From the NCBI GenBank assembly GCA_963783105.1, contig CAWAMI010000003.1:1-64000 (forward strand): a DNA stretch of 64,000 nucleotides. Direction: 5' to 3'. The translations under genes and the position numbers were made by a program. Below the pieces are notes generated by a model. That model worked only from the letters and a program-made list of their open reading frames with translations. It ran no database searches and had not been told where the DNA came from. The stretch is from JAVEDQ01 sp963783105 (GTDB lineage: Bacteria; Actinomycetota; Actinomycetes; Frankiales; Frankiaceae). Of the stretch, positions 43,069 to 52,000 are shown in pieces. How positions within the stretch are numbered: the first letter of the stretch is position 1; each line of letters begins with the position of its first letter.

Positions 43069-44528
43069 TGCCCCGGCAGGCGGGCGTCGCGGCGGGTAAC
43101 CGGGACACCGCGGCGGCGGCCGTCGAGATGCTGCGTTGCGGCGGAAATGCGGTGGACGCCGTCGTCGCCGCCGGGTTCGCGGCGTCGGTGAGCGAGCCGG
43201 GGCTGACCAGCCTCGGCGGCGGCGGGTTCCTGCTGCTCGCCCCGCCCCCGGACGACTCCTCGTTGCCGACGCTGGTCGACTTCTTCGTCGACGTACCCGG
43301 GCGCGGGCTACCGCCGGAGCGACGGCAGGGGCGCATGGTGCCGATCACCGTCCGGTTCCCCGGCGCGGACCAGGTGTTCCACGCCGGCTGGGGCTCGGTC
43401 GGCGTTCCTGGCTGCCTGGCGGGTTACCTGTGGGTCCAGCAGCGGCACGGGCGGCTTCCGATGGCGGCCGTGGTGGAGCCGGCCCGCCGGCTGGCCGCGG
43501 ACGGCGTCCGGCTCGACCCGGCGCAGGCCGCGGTGCTGGACCTGCTGCGCGAGATCGTGACGCTCACGCCCGAGGGCCGCCGCATCTTCGCCCCGGCCGG
43601 CCGCTTCGTCGCCGCCGGCGAGACGCTGCGCAACCCGGAGCTGGCCGACCTGCTCGGCGACCTCGCGGCCGGGCGCGTCCAGAGCCTGGGGGCGCTCGCC
43701 GAACCCCTCGAGCAGGCCATGCGGGAGGGTGGTGGCTCGGTGACGGCCGCCGACCTCGACGGCTACGCGGTCGTGGAGCGCGACCCGCTGCGGCAGCCCT
43801 ACCGCGGCGGCGAGGTCTTCTCGAACCCGCCGCCGTCGGTCGGCGCCGTGTCGGTCGTCGAGGCGCTGCGCGACCTCGCCGGCCAGCCTCGGCTGGACGA
43901 GACGCCGGACGCCTACGAACGCCTCGGCCGCCACCTCGTGGCGCTCGTCGAGCGGCGGACGAACGGGCCGCTGGCGGTCCGCGGGACCACGCACATCAGC
44001 GTGATCGACGGCGACGGCAGGGCGGCGGCGATGACGACGTCGAACGGCAGCTGTTCCGGCACCTTCATGCCCGGTGCCGGCGTCCAGCTGAACAACATGC
44101 TGGGGGAGTCGGACCTGCATCCCGAGGGCTTCGGAACGGGAATCCCCGGTCAGCGTGTGGCGTCGATGATGATGCCGACGGTGGCGCGCGGCACCGACGG
44201 CACCGTGGTCGCGCTCGGCAGCGGCGGCAGCGAGCGGATTCCGAGCACGATGACGCGGGCGCTCAGCGGGTTACTCGACCTCGGTTGGCCGCTGGAGCAG
44301 GTGATTCCGGCTCCGCGGTTGCACTGGGACGGACGGGAGCTGCAGGTCGAGCCGGGTCTGCCGCCCGCCGTCCTGACCCGCCTGCGCTCGGTGTGGTCCG
44401 TGCACGAGTGGGAGCAGCCGAACCTGTATTTCGGCGGCGCGCACGCCGTCGCGCGGCGGGCGGACGGGACGGTGGAGGCGGTCGGCGATCCGCGGCGGGG
44501 CGGAACCGCGGTCGTGGTGGAGCTCTGA
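43068..44528 (+). CDS. Gamma-glutamyltransferase family protein
   Basis: A 486-residue N-terminal-nucleophile hydrolase. LRCGGNAVDA and GLTSLGGGGF are the large-subunit motifs, and the nucleophilic Thr stands in RGTTHISVIDGDG, where self-cleavage would divide the protein in two. SGGSERIPSTM gives the substrate Gly-Ser loop. At 486 residues it is shorter than the common 550-580 and has no signal peptide, so a cytoplasmic role with other gamma-glutamyl compounds is possible. TGATG overlap with the upstream gene. Confidence 0.85.
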   Translation: MPRQAGVAAGNRDTAAAAVEMLRCGGNAVDAVVAAGFAASVSEPGLTSLGGGGFLLLAPPPDDSSLPTLVDFFVDVPGRGLPPERRQGRMVPITVRFPGADQVFHAGWGSVGVPGCLAGYLWVQQRHGRLPMAAVVEPARRLAADGVRLDPAQAAVLDLLREIVTLTPEGRRIFAPAGRFVAAGETLRNPELADLLGDLAAGRVQSLGALAEPLEQAMREGGGSVTAADLDGYAVVERDPLRQPYRGGEVFSNPPPSVGAVSVVEALRDLAGQPRLDETPDAYERLGRHLVALVERRTNGPLAVRGTTHISVIDGDGRAAAMTTSNGSCSGTFMPGAGVQLNNMLGESDLHPEGFGTGIPGQRVASMMMPTVARGTDGTVVALGSGGSERIPSTMTRALSGLLDLGWPLEQVIPAPRLHWDGRELQVEPGLPPAVLTRLRSVWSVHEWEQPNLYFGGAHAVARRADGTVEAVGDPRRGGTAVVVEL

Positions 44529-44564
44529 AGCTGGTGGAGCTGGTGGAGCTCTGACGCCTGCGCG

Positions 44565-45368
44565 TCAGCGGTAGGTGGCCTTCTCGACCTCGTAGCGGAT
44601 GAACTCGCCCTCGGCCCAGCGCTCGGTGCCGTAGTGCCATCCGGCGACGACGCTGCGCGGAATGGTGAAGCCGTCGAAGGTCCCGTGGTCGGCGAACGCC
44701 CCGCCGAAGACGTGTTCCGCGAAACCCTGGCCGTCCGGGTTGCCCCAACGGCGCATGACGAGTTCCGTCAGCAGACCCTCGGAATCGACGGTGACGGTGA
44801 CCTCGTGCGTCCCGTCGCCCACCGGAATCGCGGCGGTGGCGTGCTCGTCGTCGTCCGCCCGCCAGGTCACCGCCGGGTTCAGCGCGGCGGCCGGCGCGGC
44901 GACGAGGACTTCCCCGGCGTGCCGTCCCGCGGCGCTTCGCGTGACGTCGGCGCCGTCCGACCGCATCACCGGGATCGCGCCGAACAGGCGCCACGACATC
45001 TGGCCGGAGCCCCGGGTGTAGCGGTCGAAGCCGACGACCGGCAGCCCGAGGAAGCGCGCCGTCGCCGCCCACACGAACCCGCGGTCGAGGTCCAGCCGTT
45101 GCGTGGCCGAAAACGGTCGCCAGGCGCCCAGGAGGATCCGACCCGACATCTGCAGCTCGACCGACCGGTGCAGCGGCGTGCCCGGGGCGATGCATTGCCG
45201 GAGCCAGCGCCGGACGGGGTCCGGCAGGTCGTTCAGCGCGTCGGGACCGAATGTCGACGTGGGCTCGTCGGGGCGCGCGAGCAGCGACCAATCGCTGCGG
45301 ACGTCGGGGGTGAGGCCGCGCGGCGTCCTCGACGGCGAGTCCTTGGGGGGTTCGACGGCCTCCGGCAC
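44565..45368 (-). CDS. DUF6544-type hypothetical protein
   Basis: A 267-residue protein, probably of the DUF6544 group: FGPDALNDLPDPVRRWLRQCIAPG at the start, LFGAIPVMRSDGADVTRSAAGR mid-protein and FTIPRSVVAGWHYG near the end. All-beta composition suggests a lipocalin-like or storage fold. GTG at 45368 follows a close AGGAGGA and is preferred over the longer frame. No partner is indicated. Confidence 0.7.
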   Translation of the reverse strand: MPEAVEPPKDSPSRTPRGLTPDVRSDWSLLARPDEPTSTFGPDALNDLPDPVRRWLRQCIAPGTPLHRSVELQMSGRILLGAWRPFSATQRLDLDRGFVWAATARFLGLPVVGFDRYTRGSGQMSWRLFGAIPVMRSDGADVTRSAAGRHAGEVLVAAPAAALNPAVTWRADDDEHATAAIPVGDGTHEVTVTVDSEGLLTELVMRRWGNPDGQGFAEHVFGGAFADHGTFDGFTIPRSVVAGWHYGTERWAEGEFIRYEVEKATYR

Positions 45369-45556
45369 TTTCGTCCTCCTGAAACGGACCAGGTGCGCCG
45401 AGCGGACGCGGTCGTAGTCACTGTCCCACGGGCCGCACCGCAGGGCGCCCGCCGCGCCGCCTTCACCGCATGGGGGCGGGCGATGTGGACTTTCGCCTCT
45501 GGTTTTCGGCGGCGATTGGCGCAAGGTCGCGGAGACGGCGACAGAGCAGGGGGTTG

Positions 45557-46276
45557 GTGCCCGTGCCCGACGTCGATGCGCTCCTCGAGACCGTGGAGCG
45601 GTTCGCCGCCACCTTGACCGGCGACTACGCCATCAAGGACGTGCTGCGCACGCTGACCGAGCAGGGTGCCGTGGTGCTCGGTGTGCGGGGCGTCGGTGTG
45701 GTGCTCGCCCGGCGCGATCGCTTGACGGACGTCATCGCCCCGGTCGGCGCCGTCGCCGATCTGGAGCGGGAGCGTCTCCTGGGAAACCGGCAGATCGGGC
45801 CGTGCGCCGACGCCATGCGCGGCCGCCAGACCGTAGCGGTGAGTGACCTGACCGCCAGCGATTTAGCGCAGCGGTGGCCGGAGTACGTCACCAAAGCGGA
45901 CACGGCCGGGATCCGCGCGGTGGCAGCCGTCCCGATGGTCGCGCGCGAAGCGGTCCTCGGAGTGCTTGGCTTCTACGACGGCACCCGCCGTACATGGACC
46001 GACGAGGACCTGCGGTTCGCCCGGATCATGGCCGACATCGCCAGCTGCTACGTCGTGCACGCTTCCGAACTGAGTCGGGAGCGGGAGGCGAACCAACAGC
46101 TTCAGCACGCGCTGACCAGCCGCATTCTCATCGAGCAGGCCAAGGGCGTGCTGGCCGAGGCGCGAGGCGTCAGCGTCGAGGAGGCGTTCGACGTGCTGCG
46201 CAAACACGCCCGTGACCACAACGCAGGCATCCACGACGTCGCGGGGGCCGTGGTCAACCTCCACATGCGGCCGTGA
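45557..46276 (+). CDS. GAF-ANTAR regulator
   Basis: A 239-residue two-domain regulator. The GAF domain (about 15-165) has VLGVRGVGVVLARRDRL and IRAVAAVPMVAREAVLGVLGFY. The C-terminal ANTAR domain (about 180-238) reads LTSRILIEQAKGVLAE and AFDVLRKHARDHN, the helices that bind RNA hairpins and prevent termination. A signal sensed by GAF would thus act on transcripts. GTG at 45557 is preferred after AGCAGGGGG. A KaiC-like gene starts 10-20 nt downstream, so both probably share a transcript. Confidence 0.88.
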   Translation: MPVPDVDALLETVERFAATLTGDYAIKDVLRTLTEQGAVVLGVRGVGVVLARRDRLTDVIAPVGAVADLERERLLGNRQIGPCADAMRGRQTVAVSDLTASDLAQRWPEYVTKADTAGIRAVAAVPMVAREAVLGVLGFYDGTRRTWTDEDLRFARIMADIASCYVVHASELSREREANQQLQHALTSRILIEQAKGVLAEARGVSVEEAFDVLRKHARDHNAGIHDVAGAVVNLHMRP

Positions 46277-46295
46277 GCGCAGAACGGTGACCGAC

Positions 46296-47825
46296 ATGCC
46301 CGACGAGCCCAATGCCACCCTCTTGCCGAGATTGCCGACCGGCATCCCGGGGCTCGACCATGTCAGCCAGGGCGGCGTACCGGAAGGCAGCGTCACACTG
46401 GTGGCCGGTACCGCCGGCTCCGGCAAGACCGTGCTCGGCCTGCAGTTCCTCGCCGAGGGTGTGCGGCAGTTCGGCCAGCCCGGAGTTTTCGTGACCTTCG
46501 GCGAACCGCCTCGCAAGCTGCGCTGGTTCATCGGCGAGTTCGGCTGGGAGGTGCCCGCCTGGGAACTGGACGGCAGGTGGACGTTCATCGACGCCGCGCC
46601 GGGCCCGGAGGAGAAGGTGACCGTGGTCGGCGGCCGGTTCGACCTCACCGTGCTGCTGGATCGGATCACCGACGCGGTCGAGCGCACCGGCGCGAAACGC
46701 GTCGCCATCGACTCGCTGAACGTGCTGTTCGCACGTTTCGACGACAGCGACGCCGTCCGCGACGGCCTGGTGCGGATCACCGCAAGGCTGGAACGGCTTG
46801 GCGTGACCGCGCTGATGACCATCGCGCGGGACGAGGGGTCTGACCACGTCACCCCGATCGGCGTCGAGGAGTTCGTCGCGGACAACCTGATCATCCTGCG
46901 CAACATCCCCGAGGAAGAGACCAGGCGGCGGACCATCGAGGTGCTCAAGTTCCGCGGCACCCGGCATCGGCAGGGCGAGTTCCCGTTCGCGATCACCCGC
47001 GAGCAAGGCATGGTGGTGATCCCGCTCAGCGTCCAACTCGATCAGCCCTCTGCCAGCCGCCGCATCGCCAGCGGCGTCGCAGAATTCGACGAGATGTGCG
47101 GCGGGGGATTGTTCCAGGACGCCGTCACCCTGGTCTCCGGGTCCACGGGGACCGGCAAGTCCTCCCTTGCCGTGCAGTTCGCGCTCACCGGCGCGAAGCG
47201 GGGCGAGCCCGCCATCATCGTGGGCTTCGAGGAGAGTCGCGAGCAGATGATGCGTGCCGTCGCTGGTTGGGGCTACGACGTTGCTGCGCTGGAAGCCGAG
47301 GGCACGCTCCGCTTCCTCATCGACTACCCGGAGAGCCGCACCTTCGAAGAGCACCTGGTCCGCATCCAGGGGGCTGTCGCGGATCTCGGCGCGACCCGGC
47401 TCGTTCTCGACAGCCTCACGTCGTTACGACGCAGCGGTCCCGAGCGCAGCTTCCGTGAGTTCACCCTCGGCCTTACCGCCTTCCTCAAGCATCGCGAGGT
47501 CGCCGGGCTCCTCACCGTGGGCCAGGCCAGTCTCACCGGCCCGGAGCTGACCGCCACACAAGAACACGTGTCGTCACTCACCGACACCATCGTCATGCTG
47601 CGCTACGTCGAGGTCTACGGCGAGCTCAAACGCGGCATCGCCGTGCTGAAGGTCCGCGGCTCCAGCCACGACAAGACCATCAGGGAGTACAGCATCGGGC
47701 CGGACGGCATCCACATCGGCGCGCCGCTGCGGACCACCACGGGCATCATGTCGGGGCGGCCCTCGCAGCTGAACGCCGCCGAGAGCGAGAGACTCACCGA
47801 CATCTTTCCCACTGACGAGCAGTGA
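46296..47825 (+). CDS. Double-domain KaiC-like ATPase
   Basis: A 509-residue tandem RecA-fold protein. CI has Walker A at 38-45 (GTAGSGKT) and FVTFGE at 66-70, where the first of the KaiC catalytic Glu pair is Gly. CII has Walker A at 282-289 (GSTGTGKS), an intact EE pair at 312-313, and T421, S426, S427 in the place of the cyanobacterial KaiC phosphosites T426, S431, T432. DSLTSL and GELKRGIAV match the oligomer core. No kaiA or kaiB is in view. It may act as a phosphorylation-driven switch with the GAF-ANTAR protein. GTG 9 nt upstream is an alternative start. Confidence 0.88.
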   Translation: MPDEPNATLLPRLPTGIPGLDHVSQGGVPEGSVTLVAGTAGSGKTVLGLQFLAEGVRQFGQPGVFVTFGEPPRKLRWFIGEFGWEVPAWELDGRWTFIDAAPGPEEKVTVVGGRFDLTVLLDRITDAVERTGAKRVAIDSLNVLFARFDDSDAVRDGLVRITARLERLGVTALMTIARDEGSDHVTPIGVEEFVADNLIILRNIPEEETRRRTIEVLKFRGTRHRQGEFPFAITREQGMVVIPLSVQLDQPSASRRIASGVAEFDEMCGGGLFQDAVTLVSGSTGTGKSSLAVQFALTGAKRGEPAIIVGFEESREQMMRAVAGWGYDVAALEAEGTLRFLIDYPESRTFEEHLVRIQGAVADLGATRLVLDSLTSLRRSGPERSFREFTLGLTAFLKHREVAGLLTVGQASLTGPELTATQEHVSSLTDTIVMLRYVEVYGELKRGIAVLKVRGSSHDKTIREYSIGPDGIHIGAPLRTTTGIMSGRPSQLNAAESERLTDIFPTDEQ

Positions 47826-47861
47826 CCGGGCGGGCTTTCAACGGCGCGGGCCGCCCGGACG

Positions 47862-49325
47862 TCAGACCGGCACGAGGATGCCGGCGTCCAGCAGCGAGCG
47901 CAGCGCGGGCAGGGCGTCCTCGGCCAACCGCGGGTTCCCGGTGCCGGCAGCGACCAGGTCGAGGACGGCGGCGAGCGGCAGCTCCGGCTCGCATTCCTTC
48001 ACGAGCGCGACCACCAGCTCGTTGACGTCGACCGTCGACGGCAGCGCACTTGGGGCGCCGAGTCGAACCGAGGCCGTCGTCCAGCCGTCGTCGTCGGCGA
48101 CGTAGCCGCGCTGCAACCACAGCCCGTCGGCCTTGGCGACCCGCACCTGTCCGAGCTCCACCGAGCGAAGCGCCTCGACCCGGTCGAGCCATCCCTGCAG
48201 CCGCGGCCCGGCCGGGGACTCCGGTTCGGGACGCAGGTCGAGCAGGGCCACCGCGGGCGTCGCCGCCGGGTCGGAGAGCCGCCGCAGGAGCACCAGCCCA
48301 TACGCGACCCCCTCGGCCTCCTGCTGCTCGAGGTCGGCCAGCCACGCCTCGGCCACCCCGTCCGGCGCCTCGGCGTCGAGCCCCTCGTCGCTGTCGGCGA
48401 GCCACAGCGCGACGTGCTCCGCCGGGTCCAGCACCTCGCGGAGCAGGACCAGCGCGTCGCAGCCGTCCGGTAGCCAGCCGCGCAGCCGCTCGCGCCAGTC
48501 CTGCCCCGCCACGACGAGCCAGCTACCGAGCAGCGTGGCCGTGCCGCCCGGGTTCAGGTGCTCCGCCGACGACCGCACGACCTGCGCGGTCAGCTCGTCG
48601 GCCGTCGCCCCGCTGTCCCGGTAGGTGAAGCGATGCGGCCCGATCACGAACGGCGGGTTCGCCACCACCTGGTCGAAGGTCTGACCGTCGACGGGCTCGA
48701 AGAGGTCGCCGGCGATGAGGTCGAGTTCCACGTCGGAAAGCGCCGCGGTCAGGGCGGCCATGTCGAGCGCGCGCTCACTTTTGTCGGTGGCGGTCACGGC
48801 CGCGCCGGCCGCGGCGAGGTGCAGCGCCTGGACGCCGCAGCCGGTGCCGAGATCCAACGCGGTGCGGACGTCGGGCCGAGGCGTCGCGGTCACCAGGGTG
48901 ACCGACGCGGAGCCGATGCCCACGACGGCCTCGGGGTCCAGCGGCGCCGCGCCGGCCGGCGGCCGCAGGTCGCTCGCCACGAACCAGTCGTCGCCGTAGG
49001 GCCGGATGTCGAGCGCCGCCCGGACGACCCCGCGCTCCTCGTCGGGGAGCAGTACCCCGCTGCCGAGACCGTTGCCGCCCAACGCCGTCTCCGCGTCGAC
49101 CTCCGCGACGGGTTCGGCCAGGAGGAACAACCGGATGAGGGTCTCCAGCTCCGTCAGCCCGGACGCGGCCCGGCGGGCAGCCGCCGGCTCCCCGCGCGCG
49201 AGCGCCCGCTCGGCAACGGGTCCCAGCAGCTCCGAGATCGCCGAGGCGGTGTATCCGGAATCCAGCAGGGCAGAGCGCAGGGCGGGAGCGGAGTCGACCG
49301 ATGGCACCGGCGGAAGATTGGTCAC
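47862..49325 (-). CDS. Class I methyltransferase with NPPF motif
   Basis: A 487-residue SAM-dependent methyltransferase. ALDLGTGCGVQALHLAAAGA is motif I and DQVVANPPFVIG the NPPF motif used by N-methyltransferases acting on Gln, Asn or bases. The helical N-terminus (about 1-110) and beta-rich C-terminus (about 300-487) are additions of the actinobacterial DUF7059/DUF7782-type group. Substrate unknown. GTG at 49325 chosen since VTNLPPVPS precedes the domain; it is 71 nt from the divergent phosphatase gene. Confidence 0.82.
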   Translation of the reverse strand: MTNLPPVPSVDSAPALRSALLDSGYTASAISELLGPVAERALARGEPAAARRAASGLTELETLIRLFLLAEPVAEVDAETALGGNGLGSGVLLPDEERGVVRAALDIRPYGDDWFVASDLRPPAGAAPLDPEAVVGIGSASVTLVTATPRPDVRTALDLGTGCGVQALHLAAAGAAVTATDKSERALDMAALTAALSDVELDLIAGDLFEPVDGQTFDQVVANPPFVIGPHRFTYRDSGATADELTAQVVRSSAEHLNPGGTATLLGSWLVVAGQDWRERLRGWLPDGCDALVLLREVLDPAEHVALWLADSDEGLDAEAPDGVAEAWLADLEQQEAEGVAYGLVLLRRLSDPAATPAVALLDLRPEPESPAGPRLQGWLDRVEALRSVELGQVRVAKADGLWLQRGYVADDDGWTTASVRLGAPSALPSTVDVNELVVALVKECEPELPLAAVLDLVAAGTGNPRLAEDALPALRSLLDAGILVPV

Positions 49326-49395
49326 CCGCCCAGCATGGTGCACGGCACAGGTTGAGCACGAAGGCGCGGCAGCGGAAGCGGGGTAGCGGGCACGG

Positions 49396-50145
49396 ATGGC
49401 AGCGACCTGGCCGGATGCCGTCTGGCTGATCCGCCACGGCGAGAGCGCGGGTAACCGGGCTCGCGACGAGGCGGAGGCCGAGGGCCGCGCCGTCATCGAC
49501 CTCGCCCACCGCGACATGGACGTCCCGCTGTCCGAACTCGGGCAGCGTCAGTCGGACTCCGTGGGCCGCTGGATCGGCGGGATGGACCCCCGTCAGCAGC
49601 CCACCGTCGTCCTGGTCTCGCCCTACGTCCGGGCACTGGAGACCGCCGACATCGCCTTGCGTGCCGCGGGGCTCGACGGGCTGCCCCGCGTGCTGGACGA
49701 GCGGCTGCGGGAGCGGGAGTTCGGCGTCCTCGACGGACTGACCAAGCGCGGCATCCGTGAGCGGTTTCCCGAGGAGGCGGACCGCCGTGCCCAGCTCGGG
49801 AAGTTCTACCACCGCCCACCGGGCGGCGAGTCCTGGGCCGACGTCATCAAGCGACTCCGCGACGTCATCAACGAGATGGGCCGCGAGTTCCCCGGCGAGC
49901 GGGTGCTGATCGTCGCGCACGAGGTGGTCGTCCTGCTCTTCCGCTACGTTCTGGACCGTCTGAGCGAGTCGGACGTTCTCGCGCTCCAACGGGCCGGGGA
50001 GATCGCCAACTGCTCGTTGACCCGCTTCGAGTACGACGCCGAGGCGGGCCGGCTCATCCTGCAGGCCTGGAACACCACGAGTCCGCTCGCGGACGAAGGA
50101 GAGATCGTCACCAGTGAGCCAGACGTCGCAGCCGGACCCCGCTGA
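49396..50145 (+). CDS. Histidine phosphatase family protein
   Basis: A 249-residue phosphatase of the phosphoglycerate-mutase-like type. LIRHGESAGN is the catalytic histidine motif, EREFGVLDG and VLIVAHEVVV supply the other active-site residues. It hydrolyses a phosphate ester of an unidentified metabolite. Its end overlaps the NAD(P)H-hydrate dehydratase by 32 nt, suggesting a joint transcript. Confidence 0.87.
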   Translation: MAATWPDAVWLIRHGESAGNRARDEAEAEGRAVIDLAHRDMDVPLSELGQRQSDSVGRWIGGMDPRQQPTVVLVSPYVRALETADIALRAAGLDGLPRVLDERLREREFGVLDGLTKRGIRERFPEEADRRAQLGKFYHRPPGGESWADVIKRLRDVINEMGREFPGERVLIVAHEVVVLLFRYVLDRLSESDVLALQRAGEIANCSLTRFEYDAEAGRLILQAWNTTSPLADEGEIVTSEPDVAAGPR

Positions 50146-51050
50146 CGGCGGGACCGTCGAGGACCCGTCCATCATCACGCCCTCCCGCGTGCGGGACTGG
50201 GCGTTGCCGCAACCCGGCCAGTTCCAGGGCAAGGACAGCCGAGGGCGCGTGCTCGTCGTCGGCGGCTCCCAGTCGACCCCCGGCGCGGTGCTGCTCGGCG
50301 GGGTCGCGGCCCTTCGGGTCGGCGCCGGCAAGCTGCAGATGGCGACCGCCGAGACCGCCGCCACCGCCCTGGCGATCGCGGTGCCGGAGTCCGGCGTCGC
50401 CGGGCTGCCGCTCGACGACTCGGGCGCTCTCGGTGCCGCGGCCGGACGCGAGGTCGCCTCGCTCACGAGCGGCATGTCCGCCGTCCTGATCGGCTCGGGG
50501 ATGACCGACCCCGACGCCACCCGCAAGCTGCTCGACGAGGCACTCCCCGAGGTCCCGGACGACGCCGCGCTGGTCCTCGACGCCCTCGCCCTCACCTGCG
50601 GTGCGCTCACGCAGGACCTGCTCACCCGCTTCGGCGGCCGCGTCATCATCACGCCGAACGGCGCGGAGATGAAGCGGATCCTCGACTCCCTCGAGGACGG
50701 CGACAGCGAGACCGGGGACGAGGAGGGGCTCGAGCTGGCGCAGCACGTCGCGCGTGCGCTCGGCGTCGTCGTCGCCTACGAGGGCTCGGTCGCCGCGCCG
50801 GACGGGCGGTGCTGGACCGACGGCACCGGTAATCCCGGGGCTCGGGACGTCGGGCTCCGGCGACGTCCTCGCCGGCGTCGCCGTGGGCCTGCTCGCCCGC
50901 GGCGCCGACCCGGCGCAGGCGGCGGTCTGGGCCGTGCACATCCACGGGCAGGCCGGCGACCGGCTGTCGGCCTCGGTCGGCAGGCTCGGCTACCTGGCGA
51001 GCGAGCTTCTCGAACAGGTTCCCCACCTGCTGGCCGCGCTCGACGGCTGA
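50114..51050 (+). pseudogene. ADP-dependent NAD(P)H-hydrate dehydratase, one frame break
   Basis: About 311 residues after repair, of the YjeF C-terminal/NnrD kinase-like fold that repairs hydrated NAD(P)H. VLVVGGSQSTPGAVLLG, GSGMTD, ITPNGAEMKRI and GSGDVLAGVAVGLL are all recognisable. The frame breaks at about 50838 in CCCGGGG: removing one G joins TDGTGNPG directly to LGTSGSGDV, and the total is 937 nt, one too many. This is a plausible homopolymer error rather than a true loss. Essential metabolite repair makes a real null unlikely but not excluded. Confidence 0.85.
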
Positions 51051-51141
51051 GGCCGCCCGGCTCCCGATGGCGCTGGTCGCTCGACCTCGAGGTGCCGGCG
51101 GCGGCAGGAATCGGGTTGTGCCGCCCGGGTACTGCGCCGCC

Positions 51142-51927
51142 ATGCCTGCCGCACTCGTCACCGGATCCGACTCCGGCATCGGCCGCGCCGCCGCTGTCGC
51201 CCTCGCCGGCCGCGGCTTCGACGTCGGCGTCACCTGGCGGGACGATTCCTCCGGCGCCGAGGCCACGGCCGACGAGGTCCGGGCCGCGGGCGTGCGCGCC
51301 GAGATCCGCCGGCTCGACCTGACGGAACTGCCCGATGCGGCGGACGTCGTCGACGACGTGGCCGACGCGTTCGGCGGTCTCGACGTGCTGGTCAACAACG
51401 CCGGCACCGGCACCATGTCGTCGTTCCTCGACATCACCTACGACGACCTGCGTCGGGTGCTGATGGTCGACCTCGAGGGCGCGTTCGTGTGCAGCCAGCG
51501 AGCGGCCCGCCGGATGATCGACCAAGGCCGCGGCGGGCGCATCATCAACGTCACCAGCGTCCACGAGCACGCGCCGCGCGTGGGTGCCGCGCCGTACTGC
51601 GCCGCCAAGGGCGGCCTCGGCCTGCTCACCAAGACGATGGCCCTGGAGCTCGGCGAGTACGGCATCACCGTCAACGCCGTCGCGCCCGGCGAGATCGCCA
51701 CGCCGATGACGGGACAGGAGGATGCCGACGTCACCCGGACCGAACGGCCGGGCGTCCCGCTCCGGCGGGCCGGCGACGCGCGGGAGATCGCGGCGATCGT
51801 GGCGTTCCTCGCCTCGCCGGAGGCCGCCTTCGTCACCGGTTCGAGCTACGTCGCGGACGGCGGCATGCTGCTCATGGGGCCGATGGCCGGCAGCCACATG
51901 CAGCACGACGACTGGCGCCGTCCGTAG
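51142..51927 (+). CDS. Short-chain dehydrogenase/reductase
   Basis: A 261-residue classical SDR. VTGSDSGIGRAAA binds cofactor, VNNAGTG, SVHEHAPRV with the catalytic Ser region, and YCAAKGG with Tyr and Lys are in place; GGMLLMGP closes the protein, as in glucose-1-dehydrogenase-like SDRs. ATG at 51142 is preferred to the earlier frame start. Function unknown. Confidence 0.86.
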   Translation: MPAALVTGSDSGIGRAAAVALAGRGFDVGVTWRDDSSGAEATADEVRAAGVRAEIRRLDLTELPDAADVVDDVADAFGGLDVLVNNAGTGTMSSFLDITYDDLRRVLMVDLEGAFVCSQRAARRMIDQGRGGRIINVTSVHEHAPRVGAAPYCAAKGGLGLLTKTMALELGEYGITVNAVAPGEIATPMTGQEDADVTRTERPGVPLRRAGDAREIAAIVAFLASPEAAFVTGSSYVADGGMLLMGPMAGSHMQHDDWRRP

Positions 51928-52000
51928 CCGGGCGACTGCGGACCGAGGCGGATCGCGGCCCGGGTTTTACCGCCGCGGGGGCTCGGGGTAGGCCTGCTCC

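Noticed and set aside
44529..44560. Repeated GAGCTGGTG after the gamma-glutamyltransferase
   Set aside because: Two or three 9-nt copies only, explained by simple codon repetition at the end of the gene.
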